64,000 bases of DNA from the NCBI RefSeq assembly GCF_026013415.1, contig NZ_JAPDOK010000003.1, forward strand, positions 372,001 to 436,000, written 5' to 3'. Source of the DNA: Sphingomonas caeni (GTDB lineage: Bacteria > Pseudomonadota > Alphaproteobacteria > Sphingomonadales > Sphingomonadaceae). The position numbers and the translations under genes were made by a program. Of the stretch, positions 1-8,019 are shown one piece after another (the stretch's first letter is position 1; every line of letters starts with the position of its first letter). The notes under the pieces are model-generated. The model saw only the letters and a program-made list of their open reading frames with translations, did not search any database and had not been told where the DNA came from.

Positions 1-657
1 GTGCACCGCGATCACCTCCGGCGGCACCATCAAAGGCTTGCCCATCGACAGCGTCGCCATCTGGATCTCGCACGCGCGCTGGAGCGACCAGTGCTTGAGG
101 AACGCCTCGGGCAAGGTCCGGCCCATGGCCAGGATGCCGTGGTTGCGCAGGAACATCACGCGCTTGTCGCCCAGATTGGCGATCAGCCGCTCGCCCTCCT
201 CCGAACGGACCGTCACACCCTCGAAATCATGATAGGCGATCTGGCCGATGAAGTTGCACGCGTAGAAATTGACCGGCTGGAGCCCGCCCTCGAGCGAAGC
301 CACCGCCATGCCCGCGGTGGTATGCGTGTGCATGATGCAATGCGCATCCTCGAGATGGCGGTGGAACAGCGAATGCTGGACGAAGCCGGCAAGATTCACC
401 GGATAGGGGTTATCGTCGAGCTTGTTGCCGTCGATATCGATCTTGACGAGGTTCGAGGCCTTCACCTCGCTGAAATGCAGCCCGAACGGGTTGATCAGGA
501 ACGCGCTGTCCTCGCCGGGCACCTTCAGCGTGATATGGTTGTAGATCATCTCGTCCCAGCCGAGCATCGCGAACACGCGGTAGCAGGCGGCGAGCTGCTG
601 ACGGGCTTCCCATTCGGCCTCGGTGACCTTCGGCTTTTCCTGAAGCGCGGTGGCCAT
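1..657 (-). CDS. Class II aldolase/adducin family protein (partial, 3' end missing)
   Basis: The reverse strand reads open for 219 codons from an ATG at 657 to the window edge, so the C-terminus is missing. The ATG is preceded by an AGGAGAG ribosome-binding site. The protein has the class II aldolase fold signatures: a metal-binding His-Thr-His at about residues 110–112 and a further Asn-His-Gly near residue 173. Family members bind a divalent metal and cleave or epimerise sugar phosphates; many sphingomonad members are uncharacterised and sit beside unrelated genes. The exact substrate cannot be told. It diverges from the OmpW-type gene, with an inverted repeat between them. Confidence 0.88.
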   Translation of the reverse strand, partial: MATALQEKPKVTEAEWEARQQLAACYRVFAMLGWDEMIYNHITLKVPGEDSAFLINPFGLHFSEVKASNLVKIDIDGNKLDDNPYPVNLAGFVQHSLFHRHLEDAHCIMHTHTTAGMAVASLEGGLQPVNFYACNFIGQIAYHDFEGVTVRSEEGERLIANLGDKRVMFLRNHGILAMGRTLPEAFLKHWSLQRACEIQMATLSMGKPLMVPPEVIAVH

Positions 658-731
658 GATCCCTCTCCTCGGTTTTCGTAAGCGCGGTATGCCATGCCAT
701 CACGCATCGGCGCAACGCCGAGGTTGAATCC

Positions 732-756
732 GTAATCTCCTCAACCGGAGAATTAC
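732..756. promoter_or_regulatory. Inverted repeat between divergent aldolase and ompW genes (candidate operator)
   Basis: GTAATCTCC and GGAGAATTAC form arms around a 6-bp spacer, with one base inserted in the right arm. It lies about 75 bp upstream of the aldolase start and 65 bp upstream of the OmpW start, a position where one regulator could serve both. No family-specific motif was recognised. Confidence 0.35.
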
Positions 757-820
757 CAAAATCCGCGCGATCGGGCGGCGCCTAGAGCGGCCCCCTCGAA
801 ACACCAAGAGGACAAGTTCG

Positions 821-1480
821 ATGCGCACGACCCTGATTATCGCCCTGGCGGGCACCGCGCTGTTTGCCACCCCCGCCTTTGCCCAGAACGACCGGGAGGC
901 CGGTGACTGGCTGGTGCGCGCCCGCGCCATATTGGTCACGCCGAACGAGGAGAGCGGCGCGGTGACCGGCATCGCCGGCAGCGGGGCGACTGTCGATGAC
1001 GACGTGATGCCGGAGGTCGACTTCACCTATTTCGTCACGCGCCACATCGGCGCCGAGTTGATCCTCGCCACCACCAAGCACAATGTGAACGGCGCCGGAT
1101 CCATCGCCGGACTCGGCCGCATCGCGAGCAGCCGGGTGCTGCCTCCCACGCTCACGCTGCAATATCATTTTGCCCCGGGCGGCGCGGTGCACCCCTATGT
1201 CGGCGCGGGCGTCAACTACACCATTTTCTATTCGGAGAAGGCGACTTCGTCGCTCAACACCGCGCTCGGCGCGACCACGATCGATATGGAAGACAGCGCC
1301 GGCTACGCGCTCCAGGCGGGCGTCGATATCGATGTGGGCCACAACCTCTTCATCAACGCCGATGTCAAATATATCGACATGGACACGACCGCGACGCTGA
1401 GGTCCGGCGCCACGGTGCGGACGCTCGACGTGAGTATCGATCCCATCGTCGCATCCGTGGGTGTTGGCGTGAAGTTCTAA
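821..1480 (+). CDS. ompW: OmpW family outer membrane protein
   Basis: 219 residues with an N-terminal Sec signal peptide ending Ala-Phe-Ala-Gln at about residue 22. The rest is alternating beta-barrel sequence finishing in Val-Lys-Phe, the usual C-terminal aromatic signal for outer membrane insertion. A Tyr-Val-Gly-Ala-Gly-Val-Asn-Tyr-Thr motif mid-protein is characteristic of OmpW, an eight-stranded barrel with a hydrophobic channel. Length matches the family (about 200–220). It is transcribed alone and diverges from the aldolase gene. Family membership is clear; the solute is not. Confidence 0.88.
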   Translation: MRTTLIIALAGTALFATPAFAQNDREAGDWLVRARAILVTPNEESGAVTGIAGSGATVDDDVMPEVDFTYFVTRHIGAELILATTKHNVNGAGSIAGLGRIASSRVLPPTLTLQYHFAPGGAVHPYVGAGVNYTIFYSEKATSSLNTALGATTIDMEDSAGYALQAGVDIDVGHNLFINADVKYIDMDTTATLRSGATVRTLDVSIDPIVASVGVGVKF

Positions 1481-1541
1481 GGAACGCTCACCTCGCCACG
1501 CTTCAGCCTCTCCCGGTGATCCCCCGGGAGGGGCCGGACTG

Positions 1542-1706
1542 CTAGTTGCGGAAGAGCGGGGTGCGGTTCCAGCCGCCGAGCAGGCCGAAGCGGCGCACGC
1601 GCCGGAGCCGGTCCGCGGCCTCGTGCAGGGCCTGGCCCTCGGCCAGCGAACGGGCCTGGCCCGCGCGGGCGTCAAGTTCCTGAGCGAGAGTGATCTTCTG
1701 CCCCAT
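1542..1706 (-). CDS. Small conserved-looking hypothetical protein, 54 aa
   Basis: ATG at 1706, stop at 1542. The product is basic and helical with no signal peptide or membrane segment and ends Trp-Asn-Arg-Thr-Pro-Leu-Phe-Arg-Asn. Codon use is GC-rich at third positions, as in neighbouring genes. The start is immediately preceded by a consensus DnaA box rather than an obvious Shine-Dalgarno, which weakens the start call. Function unknown; it could be non-coding. Confidence 0.45.
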   Translation of the reverse strand: MGQKITLAQELDARAGQARSLAEGQALHEAADRLRRVRRFGLLGGWNRTPLFRN

Positions 1707-1715
1707 GTCCACAAG

Positions 1716-1724
1716 TTATCCACA
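1716..1724 (+). promoter_or_regulatory. DnaA box (TTATCCACA)
   Basis: A perfect match to the DnaA consensus nonamer, with a TGTCCACA half-match just to its left. It lies a few bases upstream of the start codon of the 54-aa small gene on the other strand. A single box does not make an origin; it may regulate the small gene or be chance. Confidence 0.35.
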
Positions 1725-1830
1725 GATTTGTGAACAGGCAATGACGAAGGGGTTAACGCGCGGATGAGCCGCAGCGGGGAGGAGATCCTGGATTTGGGGA
1801 GAGGCCACCCGGCAGCCTTGCTGCCGTCAC

Positions 1831-1871
1831 CAGCGGCCGAAAACGTGCCCCGCACGTTTTCGAGTCCGCTG
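1831..1871. repeat. Palindromic hairpin downstream of tRNA-Glu (distal)
   Basis: CAGCGG and CCGCTG outer arms enclose a perfect inner hairpin with arms GAAAACGTGC and GCACGTTTTC around CCC. The sequence resembles palindromic intergenic repeats of sphingomonads. It has no run of T after it, so it is not a standard intrinsic terminator, although it lies downstream of the tRNA. Confidence 0.6.
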
Positions 1872-1917
1872 TCACCACGCGAAATCATCGCCCCGCGATG
1901 ATTTCCAGCGTGGTGAC
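1871..1917. repeat. Long palindrome overlapping the 3' end of tRNA-Glu
   Basis: Outer arms GTCACCACGC and GCGTGGTGAC and inner arms GAAATCATCG and CGATGATTTC form a 47-bp near-perfect hairpin. The right outer arm contains the CCA end and the last bases of the tRNA acceptor strand, so the tRNA 3' end can pair with its own trailer. Confidence 0.75.
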
Positions 1918-1985
1918 CCCTACGAGAATCGAACTCGTGTTTTCGCCGTGAGAGGGCGACGTCCTGACCGCTAGACGAAGGGGCC
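1911..1985 (-). tRNA. tRNA-Glu (CTC anticodon)
   Basis: On the reverse strand the sequence folds as a cloverleaf: acceptor GGCCCCT pairs with AGGGGTC, the anticodon stem TCGCC/GGCGA holds loop CTCTCAC with anticodon CTC, and the T arm is ACGAG–TTCGATT–CTCGT. CCA is encoded (1911–1913). The trailer is a large palindrome listed separately. Confidence 0.93.
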
Positions 1986-2158
1986 ATGCGCGGAAGCGGG
2001 GCTACTAGGGGTAGCGGCGCGGGCCGTCAAGCGCCCGAGCGGGCGCTGGCGAACGCAGCGTTCATGCTTTGCTTTGATGATTTCGTCATCCGGCGATGTT
2101 CGGTTATCCTGGCTGGAAAATATCCGCCGGACAGGGCGGAACAGGACTGGGGGGCGCC

Positions 2159-3880
2159 GTGAGCGAGGAAGTCGAAGCCGGGAATCCGGAGCCTGAGGCC
2201 GATACCGCCGCGGAGCCGGTACCGCCGCTCGCCTCCGGCGCTTCGATGCTCGCGATGTTGCCCGCGCTGGCGTTGGCTGCCTGCGACGCGGGGGGAGGCG
2301 GCGGCGGTGGCGGCGGGATCGTCACCCCCGGGCCGTCGCCCGCGCCGGTTCCCACCCCGACACCGACCATCGCGGTCACCCGCGTCCAGGCCAGCCGCTT
2401 CCTCGCCCAGGCCAGCTTCGGTGCGACCAAGGCGGACATCGAGGATGTGATAACACGCGGCTATGACGGCTGGATCACCAACCAGTTCGGCCTGACCCGC
2501 GCCACCACTCATTGGAACTGGCTGAGCCTCAAGGGCTATCGCGACGCGCAATATATGAATGACGAGCGCGGCTTCGATAACACGATGTGGCGCCAGATCA
2601 TCTCCGACACCAATCAGCTGCGCCAGCGCGTCGGCATGGCGCTGCTCGAAATGCTGGTGGTGGGGATTGCGGGGGTTCAGCTCAATTACGTCCAGTTCGC
2701 GATGGCGGCCTATGCCGATGTGCTGCTCGACAATGCCTTCGACAATTTCCGCACGATCATCGAGAAGATCACCTTCAACGCCGCGATGGCATCGTATCTG
2801 ACCTTCCTCGGCAACCGGAAGGCGAACATGGCGACCGGCGCGGTGCCCGACGAGAATTATGCGCGCGAGCTGATGCAGCTCTTCACCATGGGGCTCTACC
2901 GGCTCAACATGGACGGATCGCTGGTGCTGTCGGGCGGCAATCCGGTCGAGACCTATACCCAGGCCGATGTTTCGGGGCTGGCGCGGATCTTTACCGGGCT
3001 GACGTTCAGCAGTTTCGATTTCACGACGCCCGATCATTACGAACAGCCATTGGTCTTCAACGATCAGCATGAGACCGGGGCGTCGAGCTTCCTCGGCGTC
3101 ACCGTGCCCTCGGGCACCAGCGCGGCGAATTCGCTCAAGACCGCGCTCGATACGATCTTCAACCACGCCAATGTGCCGCCCTTCGTCTCGAAGCAGCTGA
3201 TCCAGCGGCTGGTGACGAGCAATCCGAGCGCGGCCTATATCAACCGCGTCGCCAATGTGTTCGCCAACAACGGCTCGGGCGTGCGCGGCGACATGAAGGC
3301 GGTGGTGCGCGCGATCCTGATGGATGCCGAGGCGCGTGCCGATCCGCTCGCCAGCGCGACCAGCAGCGGCAAGCTGCGCGAGCCGGTGATGCGGCTGACC
3401 GGCTGGGCGCGCGCGTTCGGCGCGACCTCGCCCTCCGACACCTGGCAGATCGGCGACACGAGCAGCTCCAGCACAAGGCTGGCGGAATCGATGGGGCGCA
3501 GCCAATCGGTCTTCAACTTCTTCCGCCCCGGCTATAGCCCGCCCAACACCGCCATCTCGGCCGCCGGACTGACCGCGCCCGAATTCCAGATCACCAACGA
3601 GCTGAGCGTCGTCGCCTATATCAACTTCATGGCGGTGGTGATCTCGAACGGGATCGGCGATTTCCGCGCCAACTATACCACGATGCAGGCGCTGGCGGCC
3701 GACAGCCAGGCGCTGGTCGACGAGATCAATATCCTGCTCGCCGCGGGGCAGCTGACCAGTGCAACCGTCGCCTCGATCAAGGCGGCGGTGGACAGCGTCG
3801 CGTTCGGCGACGGCTCCAACCGGGTCTATACCGCCATCCTGCTGACGATGGCTGCGCCCGAATATCTGACGCTGAAGTGA
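2159..3880 (+). CDS. DUF1800 domain-containing protein
   Basis: About 573 residues from a GTG at 2159 preceded by a G-rich ribosome-binding region; an in-frame ATG at 2096 would add 21 residues. The acidic N-terminus is followed by a hydrophobic stretch ending Leu-Ala-Ala-Cys, a possible lipobox, then a glycine run and a proline/threonine linker before the DUF1800 domain (from the residues Ala-Ser-Arg-Phe-Leu-Ala-Gln-Ala-Ser-Phe-Gly to the end, with the typical Glu-Asn-Tyr-Ala-Arg-Glu-Leu-Met segment). The role of the family is unknown. It is 13 bp upstream of a DUF1501 gene, the standard partner, implying a joint exported function. Confidence 0.9.
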   Translation: MSEEVEAGNPEPEADTAAEPVPPLASGASMLAMLPALALAACDAGGGGGGGGGIVTPGPSPAPVPTPTPTIAVTRVQASRFLAQASFGATKADIEDVITRGYDGWITNQFGLTRATTHWNWLSLKGYRDAQYMNDERGFDNTMWRQIISDTNQLRQRVGMALLEMLVVGIAGVQLNYVQFAMAAYADVLLDNAFDNFRTIIEKITFNAAMASYLTFLGNRKANMATGAVPDENYARELMQLFTMGLYRLNMDGSLVLSGGNPVETYTQADVSGLARIFTGLTFSSFDFTTPDHYEQPLVFNDQHETGASSFLGVTVPSGTSAANSLKTALDTIFNHANVPPFVSKQLIQRLVTSNPSAAYINRVANVFANNGSGVRGDMKAVVRAILMDAEARADPLASATSSGKLREPVMRLTGWARAFGATSPSDTWQIGDTSSSSTRLAESMGRSQSVFNFFRPGYSPPNTAISAAGLTAPEFQITNELSVVAYINFMAVVISNGIGDFRANYTTMQALAADSQALVDEINILLAAGQLTSATVASIKAAVDSVAFGDGSNRVYTAILLTMAAPEYLTLK

Positions 3881-3893
3881 GGGGAGAAGGCCG

Positions 3894-5273
3894 ATGAGCA
3901 GTGATCAATCCCGCCGCGCCTTTCTCAAGCGCTCCGCCGCTTTGGGGATCGCGGGCGGCGTCACCCCCTTCGTCACCCAGCTCGCCGGGATCGGCGAGGC
4001 GGCGGCGGCGACCGCCTCCGACTATAAGGCGCTGGTCTGCGTCTTCCTCTATGGCGGCAACGACTATGCCAACACGCTGCCGCCCTATGACCAGGCCAGC
4101 TACGATCTCTACAATGCCGCGCGCCCCGCGCTGGCGCATACGCGCGCTTCGCTCGCCGCGACCGCGCTGAGCCCGTCGGTGGCGCTGCCCGGCGGGCGGC
4201 AATATGCGCTCGCGCCGACCATGGCCTCGCTGATGCCAGTGTTCGATGCGGGCAAGCTCGCGGTGGTGCTCAATGTCGGCACGCTGATCCAGCCGACCAC
4301 CAAGGCGCAGTTCAACGCCCAATCGGCGCCGCTGCCCCCCAAGCTGTTCAGCCACAATGACCAGCAGTCTTACTGGCAAGCCTCGAGCCCCGAGGGCGCG
4401 GCGTCGGGCTGGGGCGGGCGGCTGGGCGACCTGATGCAGAGCGGCAACGGGACCGCGACGCTCACCTGCATCAACGCGGCGGGCAACGCCGTCTTCATGT
4501 CGGGCCGCACCGCGATCCAATATTCGGTGAGCACCAACGGCCCGATCGCCCTGCTCAACAATAATACGACCCTGTTCGGATCGAGCACCGCCGCCAGCAC
4601 GCTGCGCAGCCTGATGAGCGCGCCTCGGACGCACATCTTCGAGAATGAGCACGCCAAGGTGAGCAAGCGCGCGCTCGACACCTATACGCAGGTGAGCACC
4701 GCGCTGGCAGGGGCCCCCGCGGCGGGCTTCACTCTCTTCCCGAGCGGCAACAATCTGGCCGACCAGCTTCGCATCGTCGCGCGGCTGATCGCCGTGTCGC
4801 AGGAACTGGGGGCGAAGCGGCAGGTGTTCTTCGTCTCGATCGGCGGGTTCGACATGCATGACAGCCTCGCCGCGCAGCACCCCACCCAGATCGGCCTCGT
4901 CGCCGATGCGATGCGCGCCTTCTACGACACCACCGTCGCGCTGGGCGTGTCGGACAGGGTGACGACCTTCACCGGATCCGATTTCGGCCGCACGCTCCAG
5001 CCCAACAGCGACGGATCGGACCATGGCTGGGGCGCGATGCACTTCGTGATGGGCGGCGCGGTCAACGGCAAGCGCTTCTACGGCACGCCGCCCGCGATCG
5101 GGAACAACACACCCGACGATGTGGGGCAGGGGCGGCTGCTTCCCGCCATCTCGGTCGATCAATATGCGTCGACGCTGGCGACCTGGTTCGGAGTGAGCGC
5201 GGGGAACATGGCGACGGTGCTGCCCAATATCGGCAATTACAACGCCTCGACCTGGAACCTCGGGTTCGTCTGA
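3894..5273 (+). CDS. DUF1501 domain-containing protein, Tat-exported
   Basis: 459 residues beginning with a twin-arginine signal (Ser-Arg-Arg-Ala-Phe-Leu-Lys) and hydrophobic segment ending near Ala-Ala-Ala-Ala. The mature part shows the sulfatase-like/alkaline-phosphatase-like DUF1501 fold with Tyr-Gly-Gly-Asn-Asp near the N-terminus and Gly-Gly-Phe-Asp-Met-His in the middle, then Ser-Asp-His-Gly-Trp-Gly near the end. It follows the DUF1800 gene at 13 bp and is probably co-transcribed. The family is common in Proteobacteria and Planctomycetes; its substrate is unknown. Confidence 0.92.
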   Translation: MSSDQSRRAFLKRSAALGIAGGVTPFVTQLAGIGEAAAATASDYKALVCVFLYGGNDYANTLPPYDQASYDLYNAARPALAHTRASLAATALSPSVALPGGRQYALAPTMASLMPVFDAGKLAVVLNVGTLIQPTTKAQFNAQSAPLPPKLFSHNDQQSYWQASSPEGAASGWGGRLGDLMQSGNGTATLTCINAAGNAVFMSGRTAIQYSVSTNGPIALLNNNTTLFGSSTAASTLRSLMSAPRTHIFENEHAKVSKRALDTYTQVSTALAGAPAAGFTLFPSGNNLADQLRIVARLIAVSQELGAKRQVFFVSIGGFDMHDSLAAQHPTQIGLVADAMRAFYDTTVALGVSDRVTTFTGSDFGRTLQPNSDGSDHGWGAMHFVMGGAVNGKRFYGTPPAIGNNTPDDVGQGRLLPAISVDQYASTLATWFGVSAGNMATVLPNIGNYNASTWNLGFV

Positions 5274-5315
5274 GCCGATTGCGGGACAATCTGGTGCGCA
5301 TCGCGCTTGATTCGT

Positions 5316-5333
5316 GATACATTGCAACATATC
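5316..5333. promoter_or_regulatory. Candidate Zur box
   Basis: GATACATTGCAACATATC is an 18-bp inverted repeat with seven of nine base pairs symmetric. It resembles the AT-rich GATATGTTATAACATATC-type palindromes bound by the zinc regulator Zur in proteobacteria. It lies upstream of a DUF2946-like gene and a ZnuD-like receptor, which fits. If real, translation of the downstream gene starts after it, not at the GTG at 5314. Confidence 0.5.
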
Positions 5334-5379
5334 GACCGGATCGATGGCATTGGGTAGCAGGTCGGTGCGCGGCAGGCGC

Positions 5380-5751
5380 ATGGGGACGCATCAGGCGAGC
5401 CGCCTGAGCGCGGCCTGGCTTGCCGTTCTCGCGGCGGTGCTGTTCGCCTTCCTGTCGCAGAGCATCGTCACCCAGACGCACCAGCATTACGACTTCGCCA
5501 AGCTGGCGCAGGCGGACGGTGCGGCCCCGCAAAAGCCGGGCAAGCCAACGCCCGGCGATTCGCAGAACAACTGCCCGATCTGCCGTGAACTCGCCCATGC
5601 AGGCCCGGTCCTGCTGCCCGCGCCGATCGGCCTCGACGCGCCCGCGACCGCGGGCTTCTGGCTGGCTGTAACGCTCCTTCTCGGCCTCTCGCTCACCGGG
5701 CGCTCGCACGCCTGGCAGAGCCGCGCACCCCCGATCCGACTCCAGGCCTGA
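5380..5751 (+). CDS. DUF2946-like small membrane protein
   Basis: About 123 residues from the ATG at 5380; in-frame starts at 5344 and GTG 5314 are possible, but the latter would place the presumed Zur box in coding sequence. One N-terminal membrane segment is followed by His-Gln-His-Tyr and then Asn-Cys-Pro-Ile-Cys-Arg-Glu, a CxxC with nearby histidines, and a second hydrophobic stretch near the C-terminus. This resembles DUF2946, small proteins often placed before metal-related TonB receptors. Position, 87 bp before the ZnuD-like gene, suggests a role in metal handling; this is inference. Confidence 0.7.
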   Translation: MGTHQASRLSAAWLAVLAAVLFAFLSQSIVTQTHQHYDFAKLAQADGAAPQKPGKPTPGDSQNNCPICRELAHAGPVLLPAPIGLDAPATAGFWLAVTLLLGLSLTGRSHAWQSRAPPIRLQA

Positions 5752-5837
5752 CGGAATCGTGACCGCGACAGGGGCGCCATGCGCTCCGCCCGCCGGATTC
5801 CGTTCCCGTTTTCAAAGTTTTTCCGGAGTCCGTTTCC

Positions 5838-8000
5838 ATGCGTCATTTCTTCCTGCTCAGCGCGGCCACGCTCGCGCTCGCGCTTCCCGCCGCGGCCCAG
5901 GCCGCCCCCGACGACACCCCCGCCGCCTCGCCGACCCCCACGGCGAGCGATGAGGATCAGAGCCAGGATCATAGCAGCGAGATCGTCGTCACCGGCGTGC
6001 TCCAGCAGAGCGAGAAGGACGTGCTCTCGGGCACCTCGTTGGTCTCGGGCGAGGCGCTGACCCGCGATCTGCGCCCCAGCATCGGCGAGACGCTGGCGCG
6101 CCAGCCCGGCGTTTCGGCGACCTCGTTCGGCCCGAGCGCCTCGCGGCCGATCCTGCGCGGTTTCCAGGGCGAGCGCGTGCGCGTGCTCACTGACGGGATC
6201 GGCGCGATCGATGTGTCGAGCACCTCGGCCGATCACGCTGTGATCATCGATCCGCTGCTCGCCGAGCGGGTCGAGGTGCTACGCGGACCCGCTGTGCTGC
6301 TGTTCGGCTCGTCGGCGATTGGCGGGGTGGTCAATGTCATCGACACCCGCATCCCGCGCCGCGTGCCCGAGAATGGCTACCGGCTCGACGCGATCGCCAC
6401 CTATGGCTCCGCCTCCAACGAGCGTTCGTTCGGCGCGGCGGGCGATGCCGCGATCGGCGGCAATTTCGTCGCCCATGTCGATGGCTCGTACCTCAAGACC
6501 GAAGATCTCCGCATCGGCGGCTATGCGCTGACCCCCGCGGCGCGCGCACAGGCGGCGGCCGCCGCGGCGGGCCCGACGCTCCCCGACGACCCTGATTTCG
6601 CCGCGACCGCCGCGCTCAAGGGCACGCTGCCCAACACGGCGGCGGAAACCTGGACTGCCGGCGTCGGCCTCGCCTATGCCAGCGACAACGCCAATATCGG
6701 CGTCTCCTACTCGCACTATGACAGCCTGTACGGCGTTCCGATCCGCTATGCGCTGGCATCGGGCGAGGAACAGGAGGCGCCGCGGCTCGACGTGCTCCAG
6801 AACCGCTTCGATATCCGCGCCGATGTGAGCACCGGCGGCGGTTTGCTCGACAAGGTCCGCTTCCGCGGCGGCTATGCCAATTATCGCCATTTCGAGCTCG
6901 AGGACACCGGGGCGATCGGCACCGCCTTCTACAACAAGGGCTATGAGGGGCGGCTCGAATTCGTCCAGGCCAATCGCGGCGGCTGGCAGGGCGCGTCGGG
7001 CGTCCAGTATTTCCACCGTGACTTCGACGTGGTCGGCAGCGAGGCCTTCCTGCCGCGCAGCACCAGCAGCCAGGTCGGTATCTTCACCCTCCAGCAGGTC
7101 GATCTGGGCAAGTTGCGGGCCGAGGGCGGGCTTCGCTACGAACGGAGCACGCTGACCTCGCGGCCCGATGCCGGCGACCTCCGCTTCCCCGCCACCTCGC
7201 GCAGCTTCGATGCCATTTCAGGCTCGGCGGGTCTCTCGCTCGAACTCGCCGAGGGCGTGCGGATCGGCGCCAATGTCTCGCGCACCGAACGCGCGCCCAG
7301 CGCCGACGAGCTGTTCGCCAATGGCGGCCATGCCGGCACCCAGGCCTGGGAGCTGGGCAACCCCGATTTCGGGCTCGAACAGTCCTGGGGGCTGGAGACC
7401 ACGCTCCATGTCCACAAGGACGGGTTCAGCTTCGACGGATCGGCCTATTATGACTGGTTCAGCGGCTATATCTCCGAGGACCAGGTCGCGCAGAGCGTGT
7501 GCCAGGCCGCCGCGGCGCCGAGCGGACGGACGGTCGATCTGCCCTGCTTCCGGTTCAGCCAGACCGACGCGCGTTATTATGGCGTCGAGGGCGACATGTC
7601 GGTTCGGCTCGCGACGATCGGCAGCGCGACGCTCAATTTCGACCTGCTCGGCGACTATGTCCACGCCTCGGCCAATGGCAACAACCCGGTGCCGCGCATC
7701 CCGCCCGCGCGGCTGCTCGGCGGGTTCGAGCTGCAATCGGACACCGTCACGGGCCGCATCGAGGCCGAGCATGTCTTCGAGCAGAACCGCATCGCCCCGT
7801 TCGAGACCCCGACCGCGGACTATACGCTGGTCAACGCCTCGGTCGCGATCCGGCCGTTCGCGAACAACCGCAAGCTTTCGCTGACGCTGAGCGCGAACAA
7901 CATCTTCGACGTCGATGCGCGGCGGCATTCGAGCTTCCTCAAGGACTTCGCGCCGCTCGCCGGGCGGGACTTGCGGGCGACGGTGAGGCTGGGGTTCTGA
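5838..8000 (+). CDS. TonB-dependent receptor, ZnuD-like (probable zinc uptake)
   Basis: 720 residues: signal peptide ending Ala-Ala-Gln-Ala at about 22, a TonB box-like Glu-Ile-Val-Val-Thr-Gly, a plug domain with Arg-Gly-Phe-Gln-Gly-Glu-Arg-Val and Glu-Val-Leu-Arg-Gly-Pro-Ala-Val-Leu-Leu-Phe-Gly-Ser-Ser-Ala-Ile-Gly-Gly-Val-Val-Asn, and a beta barrel ending in Phe. The plug sequence is the version seen in ZnuD/ZnuK zinc receptors (known of the family), not in siderophore receptors. Downstream of the DUF2946-like gene and the candidate Zur box. Substrate assignment is inference. Confidence 0.85.
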   Translation: MRHFFLLSAATLALALPAAAQAAPDDTPAASPTPTASDEDQSQDHSSEIVVTGVLQQSEKDVLSGTSLVSGEALTRDLRPSIGETLARQPGVSATSFGPSASRPILRGFQGERVRVLTDGIGAIDVSSTSADHAVIIDPLLAERVEVLRGPAVLLFGSSAIGGVVNVIDTRIPRRVPENGYRLDAIATYGSASNERSFGAAGDAAIGGNFVAHVDGSYLKTEDLRIGGYALTPAARAQAAAAAAGPTLPDDPDFAATAALKGTLPNTAAETWTAGVGLAYASDNANIGVSYSHYDSLYGVPIRYALASGEEQEAPRLDVLQNRFDIRADVSTGGGLLDKVRFRGGYANYRHFELEDTGAIGTAFYNKGYEGRLEFVQANRGGWQGASGVQYFHRDFDVVGSEAFLPRSTSSQVGIFTLQQVDLGKLRAEGGLRYERSTLTSRPDAGDLRFPATSRSFDAISGSAGLSLELAEGVRIGANVSRTERAPSADELFANGGHAGTQAWELGNPDFGLEQSWGLETTLHVHKDGFSFDGSAYYDWFSGYISEDQVAQSVCQAAAAPSGRTVDLPCFRFSQTDARYYGVEGDMSVRLATIGSATLNFDLLGDYVHASANGNNPVPRIPPARLLGGFELQSDTVTGRIEAEHVFEQNRIAPFETPTADYTLVNASVAIRPFANNRKLSLTLSANNIFDVDARRHSSFLKDFAPLAGRDLRATVRLGF

Positions 8001-8019
8001 ACGGGCAGGAGGGGGTGGC

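Noticed and set aside
1498..2000. 401-codon reverse frame running 782–1987
   Set aside because: Antisense to OmpW and through tRNA-Glu; only the separate 54-aa frame at 1542–1706 is considered.
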